64,000 nucleotides of DNA from Teratosphaeria epicoccoides (lineage: Eukaryota > Ascomycota > Dothideomycetes > Mycosphaerellales > Teratosphaeriaceae): assembly GCA_021401465.1 (NCBI GenBank), contig JADDMT010000145.1, positions 1 through 64,000 of the forward strand. The letters run 5' to 3'. The position numbers were made by a program, and so were the translations under genes. Below are positions 34,069 to 45,250 of this stretch, piece after piece. How positions within the stretch are numbered: the stretch's first letter is position 1; every line of letters starts with the position of its first letter. The notes below the pieces were generated by a model. The model had not been told where the DNA came from, searched no databases, and was given only the letters and a program-made list of their open reading frames with translations.

Positions 34069-34428
34069 TGATATAGATATATATGCTATATGAAATGAAA
34101 ATATCTTGCAGTGTGACAGAGTAATCCGACCTTTTAATAGGTATAAGATAGCGCTGCTTTCTGCTTATTACAGAGGTAGCGCTAAGGGTGCTTATAACCC
34201 CTGACGCCCCTTAATTAGGGAAAGCATGTCTGAGCCTATCCCCGCAGGGATATTGTAGGGTTAGTAACATAGGGGCATCCTACGTCAACTATTAATCCTA
34301 CTTAGACGACATATAAGCTAACATATGTACGAAGGACCCCCTTACTATGTATAGTAGGGTCACTACATACTAAGGGCGGGCATTAGAACCTATGTGGCTC
34401 TAATAGCCTGCTAGTATTAACCGTATTA
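34069..34428 (-). repeat. 3' LTR of A4
   Basis: 360 bp, with the polypurine tract at 34429-34442 on the minus strand. Confidence 0.92.
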
Positions 34429-35226
34429 CTGCCCCTCCTCCTATAAGGATGTCCCTAGCCTTACTAAGTAATGCACGCGGAACATATAGGGTATAGGATG
34501 TAGCACGCTTACACTATGTAAGAGTAAATAGGTAGATAGCCTATGTAACATGTATTATGCGCATACCTTAACACCTTCGTAGCAAGTACAAGGCGGAGGC
34601 TACTAACTTAGGCGGGTTTCAATCTGTTACATATTAGGCGGCTTCGTAATACCTTCGCTTTATATGCAGATTAAGATATCAGGAAACTACAAGTACGTAC
34701 TTTAATTAATCTTTGAAATAGTAGGGCGAGCATGCGCGCTAGCCTTACTAAGTAGCTTGGCTGTCCCTATTTAGTCGTAACTATGAAGAACGTGTCATAG
34801 AACCTCAGGGTAGTAGGAATGTACGCGGACACTCTACGCGTACTACTTGAAACAGCAGGAGCGCGCTCCTAGCACAAGTCTCGCTACATTTTCATGCTAG
34901 TAGACTAGCACAAGTGCGGTTAGTGTACATGCGTGACAGCCGCGTTATCCGTTCTTGCATTATTTAGTCCCCTTATAAGTTAACTAAAGGTAGGTACTCT
35001 GCGCATGTAGTTTGAGTTACTAGCTTAACGGTTGTAGTAGGTAACAGGGGGGCTGTCGAAGGGTATAAAAACCTCGCCGCTTTCCTAAACTTCCTGTTCT
35101 AAAACACTAACATTAACCTCTGCTTCTATTTCGCTTAGCTTGCGCCTTGCCGTGTCTGTAGGTCTAAACTAGAGCTCCTTCTTCTTTAATTAATTAATCA
35201 AGATTAATCGACTCATCCTAGTAATA
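34429..35226 (+). promoter_or_regulatory. Promoter region of the A4 antisense gene
   Basis: Same 0.8-kb region as in A3, with GGGTATAAAAACC (TATA near 35063-35070) and the CT-rich leader ending before the mutated start codon at 35227. Confidence 0.6.
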
Positions 35227-35269
35227 ATAGCTTATATGCTACAGACTAAGTTCGACACTACTCGCTCTA

Positions 35270-35739
35270 TGTCATAAGGGTAGGTGCTAATAGCAGGAAG
35301 GTAACTAGGTATTAGACTCGTAGAGCTATAAAGAATATCGATAATAGCAATTGTCCTTGTAACTGACTATTACCTAGGGAAAGGGAATTAAATTAAGCAC
35401 AAAGCTCCTAACTGCCTATCCTAAAGCTATCCCTATATACTAGAGAGACAGAGCAGCTCTGTTAGATCTGTCGATAGACCTGACAGATCCGTGTCTATAG
35501 ATCTGTAGACTAACCCTACAGATCTAAGGGTCTATTATCCTGTAATAGATCCCTTCTCCCCTATAGGCCTGTAGATCTGTAGACTAACCCTACAGATCTA
35601 GGGATCTATCCTTATGTGACAGATCCTTTCTCCTATAACTATGCCTATAACTCATAGTACTCCTATGACTATACTATGACTTATAGCACTTAGGACCCTC
35701 ATAATCCTGTAACCTATAGTACCCCTAATACTCATGACA
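35270..35739 (-). repeat. 3' LTR of B3
   Basis: 470 bp, TGTCATAAGG..CTCATGACA on +. It holds both hairpins. Confidence 0.92.
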
Positions 35740-35820
35740 CTATCCCCCTCTTAGCCTAGCTTGTCCCTAAGCTACCTTTATTAGTGTAGGGTTTCTCTTG
35801 TCATTTCCTTTTATGCTGTG

Positions 35821-36372
35821 ATGTCTTCTCTTTCTATATTACTGCCTTGTGTCATCCTAGACACTAACGCTCCTTTAATGCAGAAACGTAAACGCCGCGC
35901 GAATCGAATCTATCGTTAGGGCTAGGATAGCATGAAGTCCTATACTTAGTGTCAAGAGTTAAAGCTCGTTTGTTAGGTACACATTTCCTTAGGGAAATGT
36001 TCGTAATGTTACTTTAGTAACTGTCAAAGTTACAATGCAAAGGTAACAGAGGTCGAATAGAAGAAGTTAGGCAATTAGTAGAAAAGACTAATTGCCGATC
36101 TCGATTATGCGAAGGCGGTCCTAGCTAAGGCTTCGCAGAAGATAATAGAGGCGCATGCAAAGGAGATGCGTCTTCGAAAACAGTTAGACGTAGTCGACTA
36201 GGAGGTCAAGGATAGTCGCGCTCTCGAGGAGCGTAAGATCAGGGAGGATGAGGCCGAGGAATAGGCTCTCTCGCAGGCTAGGTTCCTTCTTGACCTAGAT
36301 CCTTCCGCAGGTCTCGCTCTTAGTCCTACGACATGGAGCGTAATAGAGGGTTTCGCTAACGCCTCATATTAG
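35821..36372 (+). pseudogene. Antisense accessory gene of B3 (183 codons)
   Basis: ATG 35821 (MSSLSILLPCVILDTNAPLM), TAG at 36370-36372, overlapping the pol stop (TGA, complement 36364-36366). The content matches B1: KRKRRANR, paired Cys with some changed to Tyr, the AKEMRLRKQLDVVD helix and an acidic EERKIREDEAEE segment. The frame stays open in phase, apart from TAG, to TAA 36556-36558, so a longer form overlapping the chromodomain code on the other strand is possible if the first TAG was a Trp codon. Confidence 0.65.
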
Positions 36373-37081
36373 GGTTTCCTAGATGGCGTGATAGCCAAGC
36401 TAATCGACGGCGTCCCGCAGGAGTCTAGTCGTGGCTTAGGATCTTCTTCCTAGGTTCGTTCCTTTCTCGAAACTCCGTATCTTTTGCTAACAGTTTCGCA
36501 GATGTTCTAGGGGTTCCTAGGTGTTCTCGGTACTCCTATATCCTTCCCATTTTACTAAGTACTCTCGCTGTCTGTCCCGCTAGCGAGTGTCGACAATCTT
36601 TTCGACAGTGTACTCCGGTTCTTCTACTTTAGGGTTAAGTAGTAAGGGTTCCGTTTGTAGTGTAGCGTCTAGCGCTGCTTGTTCTAGTAGAGAGACATAG
36701 AACACAGGGTGTATTCTCATCTGCTCAGGTAGCTGTAACTTAAAATTAACTAGTCCTTTCTTGGCCCTAATCCTGAATAGTCCTAGTTTTACAGCGTCTA
36801 GTTTTTTACTCGGCTTGTCTAATTTAATGTGACAGCAGAGGAGATATACCTTGTCCCCCTCCTTTAGAATTAGTCCCTTAATTCTCTTATGATTCACGTA
36901 CTATGCCATGTTCTGCTAATAGAACTGCAGGTTAAGTCGTGCTTCTGTTTGTAGTTAGCATAGATGTTCTACTCGTCTAAGTGCTACTAGGTTCGGATTA
37001 TTAGCTAAGACATCCGGGATGTCTTCTATAGCTAATCTATATGCTATCTGAAAAGGCGAGAGTCCTGTTAACTCTACTAGC

Positions 37082-37441
37082 TGATATAGATATATGTGCT
37101 ATATGATATGAAAATATCTCGCAGTGTGACAGAGTAATCCGACCTTTTAGTAGGTACAAGACAGCGCTGCTTTCTGCTTATCGCAGAGGTAGCGCTAAGG
37201 GTACTTATAACCCCCGACGCTCCTCAATTAGGGAAAGCATGTCCGAGCCTAACCCCGTAGGGGTACCGTAGGGTCAGCGACGTGGGGGCGTCCTACGTCG
37301 ACAACTGATCCTACTTAGACGACATACGAGCCAACGTATGTACGAAGGACCCCCTTGCCATATGTGGCAGGGTCACTGCATGCCAAGGGCGGCCATTAGA
37401 ACCCATGCGGTTCAAATGGTCCCCTAGTATCAACCGTATCA
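37082..37441 (-). repeat. 3' LTR of A3
   Basis: 360 bp. I count eight differences from the 5' LTR, all transitions. The polypurine tract (minus strand AGGAGGAGGGGCAG) is at 37442-37455. Confidence 0.94.
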
Positions 37442-38239
37442 CTGCCCCTCCTCCTATGAGGATGTCCCTAGCCTTACTAAGTGACGCACGCGGAACATAT
37501 AGGGTACGGGATGTAGCACGCTCACACCGCGCAAGGGTAAATAGGTAGATAGCCTACGTAACATGTGTCATGCGCATACCTTAACACCTTCGTAGCGAGT
37601 GCGGGGCGGAGGCTGCTAACTCGGGCGGGTTTTAATCCGTCACATGTTAGGCGGCTTCGTAACACCTTCGCTTCACATGCGGATCGAGATATCAGGAAAC
37701 TACGAGTACGTACTTCGGTCAATCCTTGAAATTATAGGGCGAGCATGCGCGCCGGCCTCGCTAAGTAGCTTGGCCGTCCCTATTTAGTCGTGACCGTGAA
37801 GAACGTGTCGCAGAACCTCGGGGTAGTAGGAAAGTGCGCAGACACTCTACGCGCGCCGCTCGAAACGGCAGGAGCGCGCTCCTAGTGCAGGCCTCGTCAC
37901 ATTTCCATGCTAGTAGGCTAGCACGAGTGCGGTCGGCGCACATGCGTGACGGCCGCGTTATCCGTTATTGCATCATTCGGTCCCCTTGTGAGTTAACTAG
38001 AGGCAGGTGCTCTGCGCATGTAGTTCGAGTTACTAGCTTAACGGTTGCGGTAGGCAACAGGGGGGCTGTTAGAGGGTATAAAAACCTCGTCGCTTCCTAA
38101 ACTTTCCTGTTCTAAGACACTAACATCGACCTCTACTCCTACTTCGCTTAGCTTGCGCCTCGCTATGTCTGCGGGTCTGTACCGGAGCTCCTTCTTCTTC
38201 AATCAATCAATCAAGATCAATCAACCCGTCTTAGCTACA
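37442..38239 (+). promoter_or_regulatory. Promoter region of the A3 antisense gene
   Basis: Non-coding, about 800 bp. TATAAAAA at 38077-38084 lies 156 bp before the ATG at 38240; the leader is pyrimidine-rich with repeats of ATCA. It lies inside the element, not in the LTR, so the antisense gene appears to have its own promoter. Confidence 0.65.
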
Positions 38240-39736
38240 ATGGCTCATGTGCTGCAGACTAAGTTCGACGCTACTCGCTCTGCCTGCGATCGTCGCTCGT
38301 GTTGACGATGCCTCGACAACCTTAGTAGCCAAGCTGCACACATCTCCCCTCCGCGTGTTAGTAAGGCGTCCCCTACCCGCGAGGTATGCGTGACTTGTAC
38401 TAACCGAAGCGTAGCTAAGATCTATGTCGGCGGGTTTGATAAGGGCAGTGTCTACTGCAATTGTGTTAACTGTAATGGCAAGCATCAAAAATGCTAAGAC
38501 CTCCCTGAAGAGGTGTACAGCGAGTATAACTAGCTCTGCCGTAACATCGATGACTTCTAGAGTACGCGCGACGAGGGGATTGCCGAAGGCACTCCGACTA
38601 TGAACAGGCTACAGGCTAAGTACCACGAGGCACTCGCCTACCTGCTCGGCGCCCTCTCGTGCTTTACCGCGACTGCTAACCGTTCTCACAGCGGCGTTCG
38701 CTTCGACTCTCTGCTAACAGGCGAAAACGTTTGTCTGGGTCTAATCGCAGACTTAGTCTAGAAGATCTTGAAGGTGCTAACCGTTAGGGTCGAGACCTTC
38801 GCTATAGTACGCATACGGTACGGGTGCCCTCCAAGTATGAATGCTGACTTTCTCCGCTAGGCTAACGTTAGCGTCGAGAAATATCCGACTAGCCGTCAGC
38901 GTTAGCAACTCGGGGCCCTTGCCTCTATTGACAATGACTTTAAGACGCGGATGATCCGCAAGAAGGTCATCAAGCAATTCACCGCTCCCGCCGCTAAGGC
39001 CACGCCCTAGCGCCGTAGCGAGAGGCAGCCTGCCTCTAAGCCGGTCCCGAGGACTAAGCCGTAAGTTACTCACTCGAATCCTGTCGCGTGCGTACAGCTA
39101 ACACATTGTAGCGCCGCCGCCTACGCCGCCTCGACGCTACTGTCTAAGAAGAAGAAGAGGGCTAGGGCCGAAATTGAGGTCAGCGACGAGGAAGCCGAGC
39201 CTTCCCTAGTTGCGACCTGTACTACGTCCGTCAAGACGCTAAGGCACAAGCCTCTAGGCTAGATCTTTGAGGATGAGGAGGATGACGACGCTCAGGATAC
39301 CTTCGGTCCTAACATGATCCCTTCGCGCCGTAGTGTCACTACACTAGTTACGCCTGAGGGAGACACCGAGTCTAATGATGTAGTCGACACTCGTGTCAAG
39401 AAGCGCAAGATGATCTCGAGGGCCGAGCGCGACAGCCGCAAGCGCGCTCGAGTCTCTTCGCCTTCTAATGCTAAGGATGAGGTAGTCGTCGCGACTAGGC
39501 GTAGTGAGGGTGTCGCTAGTTCTCTAGCTACTATAGGCTCCGAAGACGAGCTCCCTCGCAACCTACTAAAGAAGAAGATGCCGGCCTCTCTTCGTGGCGT
39601 TACTACCCCCGTTACTTATGGTCGCTTCGGGGTGTTTAGTAGACCCCGTGCAGGTAGGCAGTCCCTAGCGGACCGTAACAAGAAAGACTCTCCTGCTTCG
39701 GGTTCGGTCAGGAAGCCCCTAACTAGTAGTCGCTAA
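38240..39736 (+). pseudogene. Antisense accessory gene of A3 (498 codons)
   Basis: ATG 38240, TAA 39734-39736. Internal stops are TAG, mostly at positions shared with other copies. Residues 16-85 are Cys-rich: C16, C21, C24, C50-VT-C53, YCNCVNC (C73, C75, C78) and C85. A helical middle follows (NRLQAKYHEALAYLLGALSC, then CLGLIADLV). The C-terminal third is charged, with likely nuclear localisation signals: KKKKR (303-307), VKKRK (386-390) and RKRAR (400-404). The last 140 codons (from 39314) are free of stops. It lies opposite to pol and ends 140 bp from the Gag-Pol stop. I recognise no family; a nuclear, metal- and nucleic-acid-binding protein is the inference. It is not a retroviral env or a known Ty3/gypsy product. 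Confidence 0.75.
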
Positions 39737-39876
39737 GCATTAGCTACGAAGCTAATCCGAGCATGTCTCTTGTTCTTCTTGGGTTTATTCTAGGTGTGCC
39801 TTTAGGCATCAATGATGTATAAGTAGGGCGTTTGCTTCTCGTTGTCACTTCGCGCGTCATGCGCTACATACACGTG

Positions 39877-42800
39877 TCAAGAATTCTGCTCCAGAACCCT
39901 TATCTTCCCACGAATCGACCTTCTTAAGCCCTGCTTACGCCTCCTCCGCTCTTCGAATTCACGAATAGCTTCCGGAGCGTTCTTGTAGTCTTCGGCCGGA
40001 ACCTATTGTGTGTACTTAGGTAGGTATCCTTTCTACTTTACTAGATAGTGCGTTGCGCCCTTGCGCCGCATACTGTCCTTAATACCCTCGACTTCCTACT
40101 CTTCGTTCTCTTCTGCTACTAGCATCAGGTCCGCGGGCTCTTCGCCCTCGCGCTGTACCCATGGTTCGAGTAGAGATACGTAGAAGACGTCGTGCACACG
40201 ATACGACGATAGCAACGATAGCTAGTACGCCTGCGAGCCTATCGCGTCGCGTATCCGGAAGGGTCCGACGAACCTTGGCGTCATCTTCTTGCTCGGAAGT
40301 TTCAGCTTGAGATTCTTCGTCGACAGTAATACCTTCGTACTAACTGCGTACTACATCGGTTTAGCACGGGTGTTATTATGTTTAATCTGGGATTCTGAGG
40401 CCTTTTTCTAGTGTTCTATTAGCACCGAATGTACCTCGCGCATACGCCGCGCTGATTCCGCGGCGGCCGGCACCCTCTCCTCAGAAGACTCGTCCCGAGG
40501 CGGTTCTAGGTGTATTTCCGGATCAAAGCTATAAAGAATCTAAAATGGCGACATGCGCATAGTAGCATGCACGCTGTTATTGACTGCAAATTCCGCTATA
40601 GGAATTGCGTCGGCCTAGGCATCCTGGTTCTTAGCGTAGTAGCACCAAAGGTACTGCTCAAGAGTCTAGTTCATACGTTTAGTCTGACCATTAGTCTGTA
40701 GATAGAATGCTGTACTTAGGCGGTGCTTGACACGCGCCTCAAACACAAATTCTTGCTAGTATTTACTAGTAAAGACAGAACCTCGATCTAATAGGATACT
40801 TCGGGGGACACTAAAGCGCCGTATAACTTCGTCGCGAAGTAGCCGCGTAAGCTCGCCGCTTGTGCACTTTTTCGTACATAGGATGAAGATATTCATCTTC
40901 GAGTATCGGTCGACTACTATAAGGACAGCATCAACCACATCGCCTTTCTACTTTGCCGGCAGCAAATCGGTAATGAAATCCATGGTTAAGTCTTGCCATG
41001 GTCTCTCTAGTAGTAGGAGCGCCTGAGCATCGCCATAGGGGCGATAGCGCTAAGATTTGCTAATCTGGCACGTCTGGCAGGATTTGACATAGTCAGAGAC
41101 ATCCTGTTCTAGCGTAGGCTACTAGTATTTGCGTCCGAGAAGTGCGTTCGTCTTCTCTACGCCAAAATGGCCCGCGAGTTTATTGTCATGATGAATACGG
41201 AGGAGCTGCGAACAGAGTACGCGGTCGGCGGGTACGTAGAGCCTATTGTCAAAGTACTACAAATCGCCCGACTTGGTCTAGTACTTCGGACCGCCTGCAG
41301 TATCCTGGAGGGCTACACCCTCATTAATTAACTCCGGTTCTCGCTCTTGCAACTGCTGAATAAGTCTCGAGACTTCTTTAAAGGGTTCTTTAGACATCGC
41401 ATGCTTACCGCATGTAAGCTAGTTAACTACCGCACGGATCGAGCTAGACATAGTCGCCACAACTGCCGGATAGGAGGGTTCGTCACTAGCGGAGGCCGTG
41501 AGGCCCCATTAGACCCGCAGTCGACCTACAAGAGGAGCTAACGACAGATCGCCGCCCTAAACTGCAAGCTTCGTTTGCAGCGTAAGGAGAAGCTGTTAGT
41601 CACCCTCTTCCCTAGTGTCGTAGTCCGGTCGTCGCGAAGGACTGTCAGCCGGATTCGTCTTTCCGGAACGATGCTAGATAACGAAGTCAAAGCTAGCGAG
41701 GAAAGTCGCCTACCTTGCTTGCCGACTACTTAGCTGCTTCACGCCCATGAAGCCACGAAGGTTGTTATGGTTAGTAAGCACCTTAATAGGGTACGCTACG
41801 CCTTCGAGGTAGTGTCGGTACTCCTTGAAGCTGTCAACAATAGCTAAAAGCTCTTAGTCGTGAGTCTCGTAGTTAAGCTTAGCGCCCTGCATCTTCCGCG
41901 ACTAGAAGGCAATCGGGTACTATCGCGTACTGCCTTCGTGCGACTAGAGCTACGATATAATTGCGGCTATTACGAATTTTGAAGCATCGGTCTCTATCCG
42001 GGTCTTCGCAGCGGGGTCAAAGTGCCGAAGTATAGGCGTAGTTTAAAAAGCTGCTTTAAGTTCAGAGAAGGCCTTACTCTAAGCCTCCTCCTAAGGCACT
42101 TTCCCTGGCTTTTTTCCTCGAACCGCGCCCTTTGCGAGGGCCGTAAGGGGAGCCACGATCTTCGAGTAAGATCGTATGAATCTGCGGTAGAAGTTAGTGA
42201 ATCCTAGGAACACCTGCACTTCTCGGAGGGTAGTTAGCCGTAGCTACTCCGCGATTGCGGACACCCTTCGGTTATCCATGATGACTCCTTCCGTGGAGAC
42301 GATGTATCCGAGAAACTCAATCCTATCCGTCAGGAATGAGCACTTCTTTAGGTTCGCGTACAGAGCGAACTTGCAGAGCCGTTCGAGCACTATACTTAGA
42401 TGCCGAATATGCTCCTCCTTCAAGTCGGAATAGACTAGTATATCGTCTAAATATACTACGTAGCAGGTGTTAACGAGGCCGGCTAGGGCCTAGTTGATAT
42501 ACGCTTAGAACGTCGCTAGTACGTTAGTCAAGCTGAATGGCATCACTATATACTCGAAGTGTCTGTACCGCGTTCGGAATGTAGTCTTCTACTCGTCGCC
42601 CTTTCGGATCGGTATCTAGTAGTAGGCGTCCTTCAAGTCGATAGACGAGAAGATAGCGGCGCGACTAAGGCGGTCAAGCGTCTCGCTAATAAGTAGTAGG
42701 GGGCAGCGGTTCTTCTAGGTTACCGCGTTAAGGCCCCTATAGTCAACGCATAGGCGGAGCGTGTTATCCTTCTTCGGGACGAACATAACTAACGCTCTAG

Positions 42801-44841
42801 CCTCGCTGTCGCTTCGTCGGATCCACGCGTTCCTTTGCGCCTTGTAGAGGTAGTCTCGAAGTGTTTCGAGCTACGATTCCGACATAGGGTACAGAGGTCG
42901 ATGCGGAGGATTGTAACCCTCCTTAAGGTTAATCGCATGTTCCGCGTCTAGGGCCCGGGCATGGGCCGCAGCCTCTGCGTCGAAAATATCGGCGTATTCC
43001 TCTAACTCAGGCGGAAGGGTAACGTCTTCCTTGACGTTCCGTATGCGGACCGTATACACGCATTAGACCTTCTTCATGTCCTTGTAGAAGCTGTGTGCGT
43101 CACGCATCCGTACCGCAGGAACTTCGCCTATAGAGCTATAGAACTAGTTGTCAGTAGCTCTATTAACAACGACTCCCTGCTTGTGGCGCCAAGGGCGGCC
43201 GAGTAGGAGCTCCTCATCAGGAACGTCTTTGGCGTAGAAGACTTCGTTAGTCTCGCGCACTTCTCCTAAGGAGTCCGCGAGTTAGAGGCGCATGTTGTAC
43301 GCGCCTCGAGCTACTACGCCTTCGCCCTAAAAAGACTTCATGGTAGGCAGCAGGGCTCCTGGGATCGGCTTCAAACCGAGCTGTACGATTACCCTCTAGG
43401 GTATCACGTTAACCTCCGCAAGGTCATCTAACATACAGTCTACTAGCTCGAGCGAGCCATTAACTCGGACCGCGCCGGATAGGCGCCGCGCAGGCCACGA
43501 GTCTATACTATCGGTGACAGACAGCTTGGATACCCGTAGTAGCCATTCGGTTGTCTCGGGCTTGTCCTTCTTTCGCCTCCCCTCTAGGGAGGTTTCGGAC
43601 ACCTTGCTTACCTTCTTCCTATCACTTCGTTTAGGACAGCGAGCCGCCTAGTAGTCCCTCGCTCCACAGATGTGGCAGCTACTCGGAGGCTTCTCGCTAC
43701 TGTCTTTTGGCTCGGAGGGCTTGCTCCTCCGGAATGAACTACCGCGTTAGACGTGGCCCCTAGGGCGCTTGTGATAGCGGCCCTTCAGGGGGTCCTCGGG
43801 GCTTGGACGCTTATTGTCCTTACCACCCGATTTTCCATTTCGCTTCAAGGTGATTTCCATACGTGTCGCAAGGGACACGAGGTCTTGCCGAGTTGTCGGA
43901 AGTTCATGAAAAGTCATGATCATGTTCCGAAGATCGTCATCAAGTTTGACGAGCAAGTGCCGCACGCGTTACGTCTTAGTATAGGGTGGCATCTGTCCCT
44001 TGAGCGTGGCGAGATAGGTTGCGAAGCTAGAGGTTGTTTGTCCCTTCCCCTACTTAGCCTTCTCGTACTCGACAGACACGGTAAGGGCGCGATTCCCTAG
44101 ATCCTCGACCTAGTCGACATAGAACTAGCGAAAGTCCGCCTATGTATACGTTCTGTCGTAGACCCGCATAAGGTCATACCGCTCATGCTAATTGTTACGA
44201 GGTTCCTTATCCTCTTCGAGCCACATCACACTAAAGGCAACTCGTTCGCCCTCTGTAGAATATCCGCGTAGGTTAAGCACGAAAACTGCCTTACACGCCT
44301 GCAAGAAAGTTCGAGCCTCCTTTAAGGTGTCTCCCTTGAACAGCTTCAGGTTGCATGCGTTACGACTACCTCCTAGTTAGCCTACTATGGCCCCGAATTC
44401 AGGCACCAAGTTCGCGGGCACACGCGGAGGGTCTGCGCCTCCCGATAAGTTGTCTTCGCGGGTCCCTAGCGTGAAATCTCGCTGGATTTCTTCGTCCGCC
44501 AGTTCGTTAGTACCGCTCATGGCGACGTCTTCGTCGTCCTCGCCGTTGTCGCTGCTAGGAGCGGTGCGGCTCTGGCTCTAGTTCGCAAGGCGGTTCGCGA
44601 CCTAATCGACAATCATGGCTACGAGGGCCGGGTCGATAGTCGGGGTTAGCTGCGGTCCCTGTGCGGGGGGTCTATTACCTAGTCCGCCGCGTAATTGTCC
44701 TCTAGCGGAACCGTCGCTCGATGCAGTGTCGCTCGCAGCGGTTACTTCTGCGGGCTAGTTACTCAGGCTAGCTTCGCCATCGCGGGCGCTCAGGATGGCG
44801 CTCGCTACGCGTTAGTTGCGAGTTCGTGGTACTCTAGACAT
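39877..44841 (-). pseudogene. Gag-Pol polyprotein of A3 (single frame)
   Basis: ATG 44841, TGA 39877-39879: 4965 nt, 1654 codons in one frame, broken by many TAG. Order: gag (NACNLKLFKGDTLKEARTFL at about 44360), CCHC knuckle (CHICGARDY.AARC near 43675, His mutated to Tyr), protease-like region with LDDLAEVNVI instead of D[ST]G (about 43400), reverse transcriptase (LPPELEEYADIFDAEAAAHA lead-in, YLDDILVYS from 42456), RNase H (ETDASKFVIAAI), integrase HHCC (HHDNKLAGHF, CQTCQ) and DDE (MDFITDLLPAK; LLDRGSVFTSKY; NGQTKRMNQTL-like), and a chromodomain (HYLVK.KGYLPKYTQ.VPAED, about 40030). The chromodomain places it among chromoviruses, which target modified histones. Confidence 0.93.
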
Positions 44842-44890
44842 ATCGTAGTATTCTCTGCCAGACTGCAAAGCAGGGGGGAGAAAGCAGAAC

Positions 44891-45250
44891 TGATATAGAT
44901 ATATGTGCTATATGATATGAAAATATCTCGCAGTGTGACAGAGTAATCCGACCTTTTAGTAGGTACAAGACAGCGCTGCTTTCTGCTTATCGCAGAGGTG
45001 GCGCTAAGGGTGCTTATAACCCCCGACGCTCCTTAATTAGGGAAAGCATGTCCGAGCCTAACCCCGTAGGGGTACCGTAGGGTCAGCGACGTGGGGGCGT
45101 CCTACGTCGACAACTGATCCCACTCGGACGACATACGAGCCAACGTATGTACGAAGGACCCCCTTGCTATATGTGGCAGGGTTACTGCATGCCAAGGGCG
45201 GCCATTAGAACCCATGCGGTTCAAATGGTCCCCTAGTATCAACCGTATCA
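44891..45250 (-). repeat. 5' LTR of A3
   Basis: 360 bp. Just inside it, AGAAAGCAG (+ strand 44879-44887) is the reverse complement of the candidate primer-binding site. Confidence 0.94.

Larger units (their letters stand above)
37082..45250 (-). mobile_element. Ty3/gypsy family A, copy A3 (complete, least mutated)
   Basis: 8169 bp with a perfect target duplication CTAGC (37077-37081 and 45251-45255). LTRs of 360 bp each. It has fewer stops than A2 or A4, as expected for the innermost and youngest A copy, and is the best template for the family. Confidence 0.97.

Noticed and set aside
37522..38100. Frames of 60-88 codons in the A3 region before the antisense gene
   Set aside because: They are not kept between A1, A2, A3 and A4 and lie in the promoter region.
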